A DNA stretch of 64,000 nucleotides from Zonotrichia leucophrys gambelii (Eukaryota > Chordata > Aves > Passeriformes > Passerellidae): positions 91,434,912-91,498,911 of the forward strand of contig NC_088171.1 of the NCBI RefSeq assembly GCF_028769735.1, given 5' to 3'. Below are positions 27,984 through 41,653 of the stretch, one piece after another (the stretch's first letter is position 1; each line of letters begins with the position of its first letter). A program made the translations under genes and the position numbers. Below the pieces are notes generated by a model, which was not told the origin of the DNA, searched no databases, and saw only the letters and a list, made by a program, of their open reading frames with translations.

Positions 27984-30147
27984 GATGAATTGTCTTTTAA
28001 AGGCTTTTGTCCCTGCCCACTGGCTATTGAGAAAGGCTAAACATGTAATAGTTCAACAGCCAACTTCAGTAAAATAAACTACATCAGTTAAAAAGGAAGA
28101 CCAACTAAAACATACCAATACAATACATTTCCTAGCCATTTAAGAGGGAGGAAAAGAAATTTGAGTTAAACTGACAATATTTCATCTAAATCCAAATTCT
28201 CTATGGACTTGACTCCCCATTGTTTTCTCTGCCATGTCTCCACTCATACTAGGAGCAGTACTCGGTATGTTTCGCTCAAGGTCTGTTTGTAGGCATTACA
28301 AAAGAGATTAAAAAAGACTAACCTGTTTCTTTTCAGCTCTGATTGCCACTTGATAAAAGTCAGACATAGTTCTGTTTTCCCAAAAGAAGGCAAGGGACCA
28401 AGCTGTGTCTGAGAACCTTTGCTTAATACCTGCTTTCATTTTAGCATTATGAAGAAACACATTTCAACAGCCTTCCTCCCCTGCACAGCACACCAAGGCA
28501 CCTTGGCCTTGCAAAGTTCTCCTTTTCTCCTTGCCAAATCATCCAGCAGCAAGACATAGCACCATGAAAGCTGCACCCTCCCCTTTCATCTGCCCTCTCC
28601 AGACACGCCAGTGCTATCTCAGAATTCTGAGATGGGTGTACTGCTCCCTTGCTGCCATAAACATGGGGAAAGCATCACTTTCCAGTGCTTTATGGCAGTG
28701 GTAGCTACATGGATTTACATAACTGGTCTCAGGAAATGAATATATTGTATCAAGTCCTTTAGCTTATTCTGATTACTACCCTTTATTTTACTCTTAGTTT
28801 ATTCCAAATTATCTATAAAATAAACCATCAGATTAACAAAAAGTGGTGCACAATGTTGCTGAAACATCTTTCAAAACAGAAAAGATATCACACCAAGCAA
28901 TATGAAAACCAGACTTTCTAAAGTTCTTTATACATTATTTCAAATTTTGGTCATTTTCATCATTTCCTTCAGCTTGATAAGAATGTCATGCAAATACAAT
29001 TTATTCTATGCAGGAATACTAACCTTGCCTCTATTAAGATTAGCTGACACTTCTGGCTTTTTAATGCATTTTTGAAATCCTAATAATTTCATCAAATTGA
29101 ACTGAAATAATCACAACTTTCTTAAGCTTCTCAGGCTTAATATTTTTGAATATTTCATTTGGATTAAGTCAACTGTTTCCCAGAATGGAAACTTGGAAAA
29201 AAAAGATGTGTATTTGTCCATTTTAAAGCAATTTGGCAATAACTTTTGACTATTGGATGAGTGTTCTTAATAATAGAGGTAGATATTAATTAAGAAACCA
29301 TGACCATGGACTCAAGAGCATGAAAATAAAATTAATTTAGGCCTTATATTTCAACATGATTACAACTTCGCAACTGAAATAATGCAATTGCAGTATATTT
29401 TCTTAGTGCTGCTATGTGTACAACAGTAGAAATTACATAGGGATTGCATGCAGTTATAAAAGACTCTAATACATGGTTTGGATTTTTATTTTCATGAGTG
29501 ACTCTTGTTTTTCTGTTTGGAACCTAAACCCCAAGCAAAATTAGAAGCATGTTTTACACTAGATGTGCATTAAAGCCTCTGACCTTTGTAATACAGAAAA
29601 AATGTATCATTCCTTCTTGCTCCCTGGGTAACAGAGGAAAATATTAAACACATAGACACAAAAAACCTCCAAAATAAACTTTTTATAACTTCTGCATTTT
29701 CCACATCCACGAAGGTTATGAAAGACTGAGCACTAAGTCTTAGTGAAAACTACCTCAGTGCCTTCTACTCTGAGAGGCTGATGAACATTTTTCCACATTT
29801 GCATGCATAAACACAGCAGTGGCTCCCTAGAATATATTTTTCTCATTTTCCAGGAGTTAATATTAAACCTGGATTTCAATATAAATGTTCAAGAGTCTTC
29901 CCAAAGTCTTTATAGAAATGAGAAAACACTTCAGATACTTCTAATAACCGTGAAATGAACTAAAATAATTTGTCTTGCTTTCATCTTTCTATATTTCTTT
30001 TATTTGTTCATTGTTAAAAACCTTTACTATTAGCAACCTGTGTCTTTCTCCCTATATAGGAATAAAGCTGTATAGGGTCTATCTGTGGCTCATGGGAAAC
30101 TCCCTACTTCTTTTTTCTTCTTTTTTTTTTTTTTTCTGTCTCTCCAG

Positions 30148-30270
30148 ATCATTAAAGACCAGAAGCTACTGGGGATAGTTGGAGGGATGCTACTGATTGA
30201 TCTTTGCATCCTGATTTGCTGGCAGGTTGTGGATCCTTTGAGGAGGACAGTGGAAAAGTATAACATGGAG
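30148..30270 (+). CDS. GABBR2: GABBR2 coding exon: second half of intracellular loop 2, TM4, start of extracellular loop 2
   Basis: This 123-bp, phase 0-0 exon encodes 41 residues. IIKDQK completes the basic intracellular loop 2 begun in the previous exon. [20 protein letters not shown] and the following VV form TM4. [13 protein letters not shown] begins extracellular loop 2. The acceptor is a strong T-rich tract ending gtctctccag and the donor is gtatgt. Compared with the human sequence as I remember it, three residues differ: Gly for Val after KLL, Val for Ala after CWQ, and Asn for Ser before ME. The next expected exon should begin around PDPAGRDIS and carry the rest of extracellular loop 2 and TM5. 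I did not find it in the remaining 33.7 kb. Confidence 0.97.
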
Positions 30271-32337
30271 GTATGTCCTCAAGCCCAAGTAATACTAATG
30301 GTTGCATATGAGTATCTACAGCTTTCCATAAGATTAAGCTAAAGATGCATTTAGTAAAATGAAAGCAAGTCAAGCTGTGTATTTTGGGGGACGAAGGGTT
30401 CTGGTTTTCAAAACCAAATAGAAAAGAAACAACTGCAGCCAAAAGAAATTGTGTATGTAGTTGCAGGTGCCACATTTCTGTCACTTGTGAGACATTTTAT
30501 TTGCAAGAGTTGTAAACACAGGAGAGTCCTCTGCTAAGACTCTCTATTAGAGTCTGTTGCAATAAATAATAGATTATCAGAACCCATTAGTGAATTTCAG
30601 TAAGAGCTCATTCAAGATAAGTGCAGAAGAGGTCACTGCTTAGACTGCATTCTTTGTGGAGATGCTCAGGAATTATGTTACCTACTGCTGTATTTATTTG
30701 CAGTAATTTTATGTGCATGCACCCATACTAATTGTTTCTCTCTTAATGGTATTCCCAGAAAGCTCACACGAGCAGTTTTGATAGGCAGGAGGTAATACTT
30801 TAATGCCAGCTGTACACACGTTCCAAAACTCTGGTTGGTTTCTAGAAGTGGAGCTGAAGTAGAGCTTTCTGGACAAACTGAGAGCAAGAAACATGGCAGC
30901 AACAATTTATGCCTAGGAAAAAACCATCTGTCTGTATGAAGATGTGCATTGTTTGAGAATTTATTGCCTCCAACACGGCAACCGGTGATATCTGAAAGCT
31001 AGATTATATAAGGACAATCTAGAAGTGTTAGTCTCTTCTCCTATACTTGAATATCAGTAAGAAAAAGAACAATTGTTTTCTCTTCTGATGTTAACATTTG
31101 CAAGAAAATATATACCATTTCACTCCACTGCTTTTACTTCGTTCTTACTTTGCAGTGTAGCTCTGCAATTTCATTAGGAGAAGATTTCACTTTTTTGGTA
31201 TCATTTGTAGAAAATACCCTAGAACAATGCCTCTTAAACTGCAAGGAGATTTCTTTGAAAAAATCATTTAGGAATCTGAAAAGATTTGTCTCAGTCATTC
31301 CCTAGAGTTTGAAAGACTTCCCAGCTAATACAGTTGTCAATAAAAAATAGAAAATGTAGCTGAAATTTGTCTGCTGGAGACACTTCTGGTCTATGTGTGT
31401 ATAGCTTGAAGCCATAGCAGCTTGTTGAGAACCTTGTTTATTTCATTTTGCTCCAATTGTATTGTTAGTGATATTTCAGTTGTCAGTATTGTTAACATTT
31501 TCTCTGCTTATCTGAACCCAAACACATTATGACAAACAGTCATAAAATCCAATTAAAATAATCTCAGATAGAAGGAATTTTACTTTTTTGCTTTAGTGTA
31601 AACTAAAGAACCTGATATCTAGTGTTATTAGATTCCCTTGAGTATAATGTCCATAGACAGCAGCAGTAACTGTGAAGTTAAACTATAAGTAACATATATT
31701 TAAAAAACAATGTTTACTGTAATTTTAAATGGTTGCAATTTCCCTCTGAGCTTTTCAGTGTATGTTCTCTGATCATCAAATATATAATGCTAAAGACCTT
31801 GTGTGTTTTTTCCACATTTGAGGCTTTCCAGACCACGGGGCTGCACACCAGTTGCCTGAACTTTGCATAAGAGCTGAAATTCTCCTGCAATTATATAAGC
31901 CCATGCAAAGTGACGCTCACTGAATGCACACATGACAATGTTTGATATTTTGATCCCTCAGCATACAATTGATTTGAACTTACTGTTAGAGCTCTTAGCT
32001 GTTACTGTAAGTTGCGCAGAATATTTTTGAAGCTAATGGATTTGGGGTGGGAAGGAAATAAAAGTATCGTGCCAGCAAATGTGGTCATTAAACTATTGTA
32101 TGTGCATAAAATATGTTACTATAAAAGCAGTGAGGTGAACTGCAATTTGCTTTCCTGAAGCACACCTCTTCGGGTCTCAAAAAATCTTGTGTAAAAGTAA
32201 ATGACAATTGTCTTCTCTGCTTTAATTATTCTCGTTGTTGTTGTTGTTATGTTTTTAATTTTTAGGTTGCTAAAGTTTAATGGTGAATTCTTTAGTTGAG
32301 TTTGATGGAGCACATATCTTTTCTGTGTTTGAAAAAT

Positions 32338-32366
32338 ACTTGCCACAAACACTACTGGTGGCAAGT
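32338..32366. repeat. 9-bp inverted repeat
   Basis: The arms acttgccac (32338-32346) and gtggcaagt (32358-32366) are exact complements around an 11-nt loop. It is short, and no function is assigned. Confidence 0.7.
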
Positions 32367-33318
32367 TTCTGTTTTATTTCAGGATTATTTTGTAGTAGAT
32401 ATTTCTTGTCCCACTTGATTCTGTGAAGTAATTTTAAAGGGATTATTTCTGTCAGTTAATGCTAATCCAAGTGATAAAGATTAAACTAAATGAAGGCTCC
32501 AAAGTTATGAATGCAATCAGTCATTCTAGCTAATGAACCATTTGAGCTCTGTTTATGAGTACTCATCAGCTTCCTGTGTGATAGTTCTGCATTTGGCTTC
32601 TATCAGATGATCCTCTGGTAGTTGTGTCTTCATAAGCACATGAATCAAAGGAACAAAGACAAGAAGCCCAAAGACTGGTAATGTCCTGTGCTGTTTGCTG
32701 TTATTCACAAAATAGTTCATTTTAATGAAGCAACAGCAGTAAATTATCAAGAACTTTTTAAAAGAGTTCTTAAACCCAGAACTTTAAAATCCAGGCTCCT
32801 TTTCTGGAGCTGTTTGCAACGTCCAAGCAACCCATGCCTTATAAGCTGAGGATAGGCAGTCTAAATCTAAAAATACAAAGGGAAGTGTGGGCATTTTTAG
32901 AAACTTTCTGGCTGTTACAGAAGGCAGAAATCCTATCGAATGCTGGATCTGTCAGTTTTCAGACCAATTTCTGGCATCCTGACCCTACAGGTATGGTTTC
33001 TTTAGGAAAAGCACATCTGTGGCTACCATAAGACACCACATTAAATGTTTTAATGACTGAACCATAATGCATCCAGATCCTCCAGTCATCAGCAGGGGAA
33101 GTAGTTTATGGTACATGGACGATAAAGTTGTTGGCAAAAGAAAAGAGGTTAAAGGCCAAGGCAGGGACAATGTTAAAAATTCTCTAACTGTACAGTGGTC
33201 TGTAAGAACCGTAGCGGTGTCCCTATGAACTTTTCCTAAGAGTGCTGTAGGCTTGATTTTCTCATAATGCAAAAGCTTTTGATGACACAAAGGGCTTCTA
33301 ATCTTCAAGAAGCAGTGT

Positions 33319-33335
33319 AAAAAAAAAAAAAAAAA
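33319..33335 (+). repeat. Poly(A) tract
   Basis: A run of about 17 A. No retrotransposon body was recognised upstream of it. Confidence 0.85.
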
Positions 33336-34195
33336 GAAAAGGGAATTATTCCATAATGTTACCTCTATTTATCTGTTTTCCTAGTTTCCCTGCCTGTAAC
33401 ATTTCTCCTTTTGCTAATTTTTCAGACCAGTGGAGAGACCAATCACTTTTTTTCCTCACTAATTTCTTCCTAGGCTGAACCAGGAATTTGCTTTTCTCAT
33501 CATGATTCACCTTTTATGTCATAATCAAAATGATTATGCTCAGATCTGAGCCAGGTTCCTGCCAGACTGTTTCTCCCAGTCATGTGAACTGGAGTGCATC
33601 CTTCCTTCACTGCCTGGGCTGCCCATGAGGAACTAGGATGCTTCTGTGGATGCTGCTCTAGAAGAGATTTGCAAGGCTCTACCATTGTTTCCTTTTTGAC
33701 CTGCTTTCTTAAGAAGGCAATATTTATGTGCTAGGGTGTTCTGTGTGAATTTTTTTCCTACTGCCTACCAAACTTTGCCTGTTTCAGTCAAATCTGACAG
33801 ATTTGAGCAGATACAGTTCTTAAGGACATTGGACTGTGACAGACTTGCTAGAAACAGCCAGCTGTGTGGAGGAGACCTTCTGGTAGTGTCTCCTCTAAGA
33901 GAAGGGTCACAGAATGAGTTTATCCCTTAGTCTAAAACAGATATTTTAATTGACTTGCTACAGGGGAGCTTCACTCTTAGCTGAAGAGAATCCAGCCACA
34001 AGAAAAGAACACTTAGGAAACCAGCTCCCTCTAATTTCAGTTGCTCAGCTGTGTTGGAATGAAACCACAGTCTGAAATAGCAAAATCCTTTAGAAAGTGC
34101 AGTCTGTGCAACAGCCATATCATAATTCAATCATGTACTTAGTGCAGTTGAAAGGGTCTGTGTGTACACATGCACTCACACTCACCTCTTGCTCA

Positions 34196-34336
34196 CAATT
34201 AGCTCAGCTAGTCAGAGCGTGGCACTGATAGTGCCAGGTCCATGTGTTCAGTTCCTCTATGGTCCATTCACTTAAGAGCTGGACTCAGTGATCCTTGTGG
34301 GTCCCTTCCAACTCAGAATATTCTGTTATTCTATGG
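34196..34336 (+). mobile_element. tRNA-Ile-derived SINE with CR1-like tail (TguSINE1-like)
   Basis: The 5' half resembles tRNA-Ile. It has an A-box-like segment tagctcagctagtcagagcg at about 34200-34219, a ggcactgatagtgcc stretch corresponding to the anticodon arm, and a B-box-like tgttcagttcc at about 34245-34255, then tatggtcca. The 3' half is the CR1 end: gagctggactcagtgatcct, then gggtcccttccaactcag, then a tail with ttctgttattctatgg. A tRNA head on a CR1 tail is the organisation described for TguSINE1 in zebra finch, which is mobilised by the CR1 machinery. It is diverged in both boxes, so probably inactive. I saw no clear target-site duplication. Confidence 0.85.
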
Positions 34337-37300
34337 TGTAGTAACTCTTTTACACTAGAGTTCAGCTTGAAAGCCTCTGACTGGCTTATCTTCTCCCAGC
34401 ACAAATGCCTATGAAACAGATTTGATCTCTGTGGCCTTGGAAGGCAGACAGTGATAATGTTTAATAAATAATAACTTGTAGGGGAAATGGACTACCTTTT
34501 ATAATCCCCAAGGTAAAAATATCTTACATTAGTGTTAGATTCAATGAAAGTAGTATCTTGCATACTGGATGCCAATATTTCATGTAAAATTTTAAAACAT
34601 TTATCCAAGGCAGCAGCCTTTGTATTCCTTGATGGCTTAGTACCAATTAAGTAGTTATTTCTGTGATGTTTCCTCTTATGCATTCTGATGATAGCATTAT
34701 CAACATTTAAAAATAAACTTCATTCTGGTATCTGGAATACCAGTATTTAAGGTTTCACCCTAATTTGTCCTGGGGTGGTAATAAACATGAAATAGAGAAA
34801 AAATCTGAATGAGATGCCATTTTAGAAGACACAGAAGAGAAAAAGAGATAATGAGACATGTCCTATTTGGGCTTCTAGCATTGATATAAATGTAAAATGC
34901 AGAAACCAATATGAGGAAACCTTATATGAGGATGTTGTAATAACAAAGATACCAACATGCAGGAAAGATTAGTTGGCCATGCCAGCCTCAGAGTAGTGCA
35001 GTATGTTAAAGAAAAGTCAATTTATATTACCAAATTAATAATTTCAGTGAGTGAGACAGAATTCCTATGTATTATAAGTGCATAACAATGCCACCAGACA
35101 CATAATACTGCACAACAAGCCAGAAGTTCAGCTTTGACTGATACTGTTGAGAGACTCAAAAACATTGCAAAACCAAAAAAAAAGTGCTGCTCAAACTAAC
35201 TCATTTGTAATTCAACAGATTAGAGAACACACAGACCGAGACTTAACCCTTGATTTCATTCTGAATAGCACACAGAATCCAATCTAAAATCTTGATATAT
35301 GAAAGAGTTTTCCATAGCTACAAATAAATTCTTCTTAGTTTTGATAGCTTTGAAGAAGCAACAAACAAAAAAGGTCTGTGGAGTGGTACTCATATTCAGA
35401 AAGCTGAAGAACATTAAATTATGGAAGTGTCTTAAATAGTGGCTAAAGAGTAAACTGTAGAGAGTTAAATCAGGTGGTTTAGAGAGTATTGAGAACTTCA
35501 TATGTGAGAGACAATGTAAATTCATGCCACACATCTAGTAAGACTTGAAAAAGAAAATACTCAGCATGAAAAACAGCAGGAAGACACCCTTCAAAAAAAA
35601 TAAAATTATATCCCAATGGGGAAAATACACAGAATCATAATGTCTGGTAAGTTAAATGTCGAAGAAAATAAAGCAGTCTAAAAAAGCATCTTACAATGAA
35701 TGAAAAAAGAATAATAAATTTTTCTGTAAATACCGGTAACAGCAAGTTTGCCACGGAGTCTTGGGAATAATATTTAAGCAGAGTAGAAGATCATTACTTG
35801 TAGAAAATAAGGCTTTGTGGAATGATTAAATGATTACTTTGCTGCTTTATTCAGCAAAATTCTTAGCGGAAGGATTTGTGGAGATTGCTGTGCTAGAACC
35901 CTTTTGATGAACTCACCGAGGAGTGACTGGAGTTGCTGGTGGGAATAGGGAAACTGATCCAAAATAAATCAATGGAAAAAGATTCTATTCTCCCAGGTTT
36001 TCTATAGCAATCCAAAAGAATAATTGTCAAACTACGGACAGTAGTATGTAATCATTAGCTCAGAACTGCTTTGAAATCTGAGCAAAATGTTGCGAATATC
36101 TTGCCATGTTTTCAAGACAGAGTAGAATTCTTAAATTTGTAAGTTAATGCAGTAGGCCAACTTATAAAAATGCTAATCAGGAGTAGGATTAGAAATTGAT
36201 ATGCTGCATTGAGGAGTAGTCGACATCACATTTGTGAAGGAACAAGTCATAAAAACTTAGTGAAGTCCTTTGAAGAAGCCAGCAGACATGAATAGAAGCT
36301 GACACAGCCAGCTAGGTCTCAAAAAGGACTCATCAATTTCTTTCATCAAAGGCTCTCACAGAAAGGAAATAGACACAGAATAAGAGAGAAGCCCTCAAAT
36401 TGGTATGAAGTTCTTTAGAATAAGGAAACAGAACTAAGAAATAAATAAAAGTTCATTTTCTAGTAAGGAGGCATGTAGCCAGTAGAGTCCTTCAGGACAA
36501 GTTCCCATCTTTGTGCTGGTACCTGCATTGTTCAGCGGAAGAGGTTATATCAAGTTATTTCAGAAAATATAAATGAGAGCTGACTACGAAGAATTTGGGA
36601 CAGACATTGCAAAGCTTAGCATAAAGTGAAATGTTCTTTCCTTATTGCAGATGAAGCAGTAAAAATAAATATTTTCTTGTTTGTGATGTAAACACTTTCT
36701 GATATAGAGGAAGGTGGAATTTTAGATTTAAGTTCAGCTACAGGAAATTCATTAACAGATTAAATAAATTGAATACTTCTTACATCTTTCTGAATAAGAC
36801 AGAAAAGCCTGGCTTAAAACAATTATAACTGTCTATAATTTTCATTTAAATAACTAACCCAGAACAAAATCATGTTAGCTGGCTTGGCACATCTCTCAGA
36901 GCACCAAGATATGTTGAGTATATCCTCAATAAATGGATGCAAGTACAACAGGATTGGAGGATATAAATATTGTTCCTGAGTATCTGATTGTCTTTTCTGT
37001 GGGTCTGCTCTAAGAACCTGAAGAAATTAATAGTATTGAGCTGTTACTTGGGCTGTACATGAATTTAACTATATATAGATATACAATTCTAAAAGTTACT
37101 CACAAAAGTAATTCAAGGTCAATGCTAAGTGAGAGCTGTGTGAAAATTACTGAGCTGGGATGTAAAGAACATTCAGGAAGGAGTGCATATATTATGTGTG
37201 AAAGTCCAAGGTGAGCGTGGTGCTATACCCTGATGGACTAGTTAACTAAGAGCTGAGGTCATCAAGTATAAAACATTTCCTCAGGAAAGATTTTATTTTT

Positions 37301-38169
37301 TAAAATTGCTTTGTCCCTACATTTTTTCAATGAAAGTTATGTGAAAATTTGGATTTGGCTGCACAGATGTCGATATTTTTCTTTAATATCCATTTGCATT
37401 AATAACACCGCTGTTGAAGGAATTGGAAAATACTTTGGTCCAAAATCATACACAAAGGAATGTGGGGTGAGTTGGGGTGAGGGGTGTTGGTATTCACGTG
37501 ACAGCATGGGAGTAATATAAGTATGGAATTGGTGAAGGTATGTGGTTCAAATTCATGCACTCAAGCAGATTTTTGTAAATTCTTTGAAAAAGATCAGATC
37601 ATGTTCTTTTCTCTTTCTGCATATGTATATGTGCATAAACAGATGTGTTTATAGGGTTTTGTTTACATTGTGCTGTTCAGTCAGCTAACAGCCAGATTAG
37701 AGAGAACTTTGTTAAATGTGTGAAGTGAAATGAAGAATTTAATTGGCTGAAGCAGTTTCTGCGGGTGTTCAGCCTAATGCAGGTCAGAGCTTGTTAGTCA
37801 ATTTGTTCTCTGTATATCGTTACGCCCATCTGTTTCCCCTACTATTTTTTAAATAAATTGAATTTCTTTCCTTCCAATTTGAAATATTACAGACTGTGGG
37901 AGCCAAATGTCTCCTGAATTCTGTAGCCTGCTTTCCCACCCTGCCATTGTAGCTCTCAGCAGGTGGCTTGCCAGGAGAAACTGAGAACCCTTACTTGCAT
38001 CTGCTGGGACACTCTGGTGGCTGGCCCATGCTCCAGAGAGAAGGAAACTGAATGGCCATAAAGTCATCTGTAGGCCTTCTAGCGGCCCAGAGGATCTAGC
38101 ACAGGTCCTAAGGAGGAGTAAATACTAAAGAGTAAAAGCTGGTTTACTTCTCTCTTTCATTTGACATCA

Positions 38170-38264
38170 GTTTCCAAGGAAACAGAACAAAACGTGAGAG
38201 CTGGGAGCCCGCAGCTGAGATTGACTCAGCTGGTGGCTAGTCCTGCTTCTGTTCCCATGGAAAC
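38170..38264. promoter_or_regulatory. Candidate intronic regulatory cluster with two RFX/X-box-like palindromes
   Basis: The palindrome gtttccaaggaaac at 38170-38183 and the similar gttcccatggaaac at 38251-38264 both fit the general RFX-family X-box pattern (GTTNCC, short spacer, GGNAAC). They start 81 bp apart. Between them lie two cagctg E-boxes (38212-38217 and 38227-38232), and the second overlaps an AP-1/MAF-like tgactcagc (38222-38230). The clustering of well-formed motifs in a less AT-rich patch suggests an enhancer. There is no functional evidence in the sequence itself. Confidence 0.35.
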
Positions 38265-39734
38265 ATGTATCAAACTGGCAAAAATAAGGAAATAGGGCAG
38301 GGTCAGTTCTAAAATGGCCGGATGAATGGCTGCTGTTTAACAACAGCTACTTAACAAGATGAGGCTTGCTGGTACTTATTCCTCTTCAATGAACAATTCC
38401 AATTTTAGTTCTGCCTCCCAAAAACACAGCACTTTTAAAGTTCCTGCCTTAGAAATGTAGGAACGCTATCATTGACCAGACTTGTAACTTCTCTTGTCCA
38501 CCACCTCGTTTAAAACAATGACTGGCGCAAATACTTTCAGAGGTGAGTGCCAGAAATGTGTAGTGCACATCTGAAAGTTCATCTGCCATGGTTGAAAATT
38601 TCAGCTGTGATTCATAATGAGTAGTAACTTGAAATGAGCAGTTGTGTATAGCTCATAGTTCTTATACTCTCACTAATTGAACACTTTTGTTATTCTCTTA
38701 AATGTCAAGGGGGTTTGACTCTTGCAAACTTTGCACAGATCAGAGTAATTGCTAACTAGACATGGTGTGAAGAACTTCCTTTTTCAGTTTTGGAAATGTT
38801 GCTTTTCAGTTTCATTGAACATATGTTATTTTTCTTTTAGGGAAAAAGAAGAGATTTCAGTCTTCCACATTTCCTTTGGCAGCACCAATCATTACTATGC
38901 ATCTGTGTTTACAACCTTATTTTCCTCTTTTCTCTTTGGTAGATAGTCCCAATCTTATTAAGCTCTTTTTCATGTGACATGGAAGCTCTAAAGCATCCTT
39001 TTTAGTTAGGATGACTAATATTGCATATTTTAGAAGATCTGTGTAATGTGTTTTATCTATTATTCATCCTCTTCCATATATTTAGTGTATTATTTTTCAC
39101 TGTTGCACACCATTGAACAAAATTTTGGACTTCACTGTCAAAGCGATTCCCAGAACATTTCCATGAACTAATTATGACTCTGAGAAAATGTATAAGTAGT
39201 TCTACTGTTTTTACAGTACCATTACAGCTACTGAAATCAAATTCCACTTGTCATCCTATGGCCCACTCAGCTACACTCCTCACATTTTTAGATTCAATTA
39301 ACCTCAGTATTTTTGTCTGGGTATTTTCATGGTTGTGCTGTTGGGCAAAACTGATTTTAATATGGAACTATGGTTCTTACAGAACCATATATGTGGTTCT
39401 ACATCTTTTACAGAGTGCAAGTGTTATTCTGGAATATGGAAGCATGATAGTGGAGGGGTTTCATTATATAATTATTGTTACTTGTGCTACTGTTATGTAG
39501 TCACATTTCTGGCCTGTTACTGCAACTTTCCAGTAGCTGCTACAGTTCTGAGGGTTCTGCTACCAGAGGTACCCAACAGGACCCATCCTTTCAACTGCTT
39601 TTGGAAATACAGACTATTGTTCCCCCTTTGGGATTTTAAGGCATAATCCCTAGTCCTCAGTGAATTAGTCTGTTGGAGGAAAGGAAATCAGATGTCTGAT
39701 ATCCAACCCAACAAGCAAGGACATACACATGGAC

Positions 39735-39800
39735 CCCAGCAGCCCTTTACCGCTTACGATAGCAGCGCTGCTGAGGTTGCTGCGTGAGACAACCAGTGCG
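39735..39800. other. Small CpG-containing patch with a 12-bp palindrome
   Basis: Several CpG dinucleotides occur within about 65 bp of otherwise CpG-poor intron, together with the perfect palindrome agcagcgctgct at 39761-39772. I recognise no element or gene here. Confidence 0.4.
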
Positions 39801-41648
39801 TGATTCACCACCCAACCATCATTAAAAGCTGCAGACACATCATCTGTCAGGGATACCTGGCTGCTTCACACAGAAGGCACTGTGACAGTTTTGTTGATTC
39901 ATTGAGGAGGCTCGGTGTATGAGAGACCCAGTGGCGCTTCTTCACTTTAAACTTCAAATACATTGGATACAATCATTCAGATTTATTTCTCTGAAAACTG
40001 AAGTCAGAGCTAAACTTAACCCTGATTTTATGCTCCTTCATAAGACTACATTGTTGATATAGGACTACACTGATATTTTATACACTGAGATTTTAGTTAG
40101 GAATCGCCTACCAAATACAAACATAGCTAGCTATAGGATATTTCAGCATTTGTTAAGCACTACCACATTAGCAAGATCAGAGAAGCTCTTTTTCTCATAT
40201 GCTTACCTTCTTCTTCCAGAGATAAGTCTCTATGAGATCTCTGGACACATATTCACTTAAACTTCATATTGAGTGTCAAGATTTACAGGCTTTATTAAGC
40301 CAGACAAGATTTTTTTTTCTTTTATTCAGTGATTTGATTCATTAATATCAGAAGTTAAAAAAGACAAGAAAACTCTTCTCTCCATCAGTCACCAAAACAT
40401 CATGAGAAAAAACTTCCAGAAAACAATCTAGGAACTGATTAATCTTCCTTGCTGCATTTTATCCTGGGTACTCAATGTTCAACCCTTTCTAGCATTGTAG
40501 CACCTCTCTTGTTTTCTGGAAGAAACCTCCACTGTATAAGACAGACTTTAATGCTTATGTGTAAAAACAGATGCTGACATGGATAAAAAGAACCATAATG
40601 AATTACTCCACAAATATGCTAAGGCTGCAGTAGAGACCAATAAAATCTTTCCACCAGACATCTCTAAAAATAGAGAATTCTCCATTAAAATAGCTATTTA
40701 GGATAGAAGATTATCTAATTTAATTAATACTTCTTTGAGGGAAGAATATTCTCTTGTTCCTGCAAATGTTTAAATGGGCTGATACTGAAAAGAAAAAATC
40801 TGGATATCCCAGTGCTACTTTAAAACTATTCTTTCAATCCTAAGCAACTTTATGGAGAAGGCAAGCCTCAAGCTTGTGTTAGGTAATTATAGGTAGTATC
40901 ATTTGTCTAGAATGTCCTGAGTTCTGGCCAGCAAATTGCACTGGAAAGGGTTAAGGGTAGTGATTGTCAATTTGGAAAAGCAAGCCAGAAGTAACCTGCC
41001 ACAAGATCTTTTTGCAGTGCTTGACTATGAAGTAATGCTCTCTCACTCCAAAGGAGCACCTTGGCTTTGCACAAAAACCACTTCAGTACTGCTCAAACCT
41101 AATAGGAACTGATGTGCTTTCCCTTCGAGGTGAAGTGCCAGGTGGAGCACTTGTGTTTGTAAGCACACCCAGGCAGACAGGGAGAGCTGCTGGACAGCCA
41201 GGGCACACACACACAGGCAATAAGCAGATGGCAGAGTGCTGCAGACTTGACCCAGACTTCGTGCTGGTGGGCAGAGGGCCTGAGGAAGAGCTTCCTTGAA
41301 CAAAGCCATCCTCTTCATGGCGATGCAGGACGGGTCATTCTGCTTCTGTGTTTGGTTCTCCTGGATCCCTCATTGTTACTTTGCTCTCTGACAGAGCAGC
41401 ATCTCTAAGCAGTGGACTGTATTTGTGCCCAAATCTTGAAGACTCTGCTCTTCCCTTGCACAGCAATGCAGTCATATTTTGAAAACTATTTTTTAAAAAA
41501 AAAGTGCTAGTACCAACACAGGACATTTTCTGCCAGTGCCTTGGGCCATTCTCTGCTGGAGTTTCCCATATGGTAGTAAATCAAAGCCTCCATATGATTA
41601 CTTTTTAGGTAAGTAAAATTGTTTTGCTGTAGAGGGTAGATTTTTTTG

Positions 41649-41653
41649 CTTCT
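41649..41653. repeat. Left target-site duplication of the antisense LTR
   Basis: The five bases cttct abut the tgtcacaatc end of the LTR and recur at 42413-42417. Confidence 0.7.

Noticed and set aside
30085..30342. 85-codon open frame around the TM4 exon
   Set aside because: It includes the genuine exon but starts in the polypyrimidine tract and runs through the donor. Only 30148-30270 is coding.
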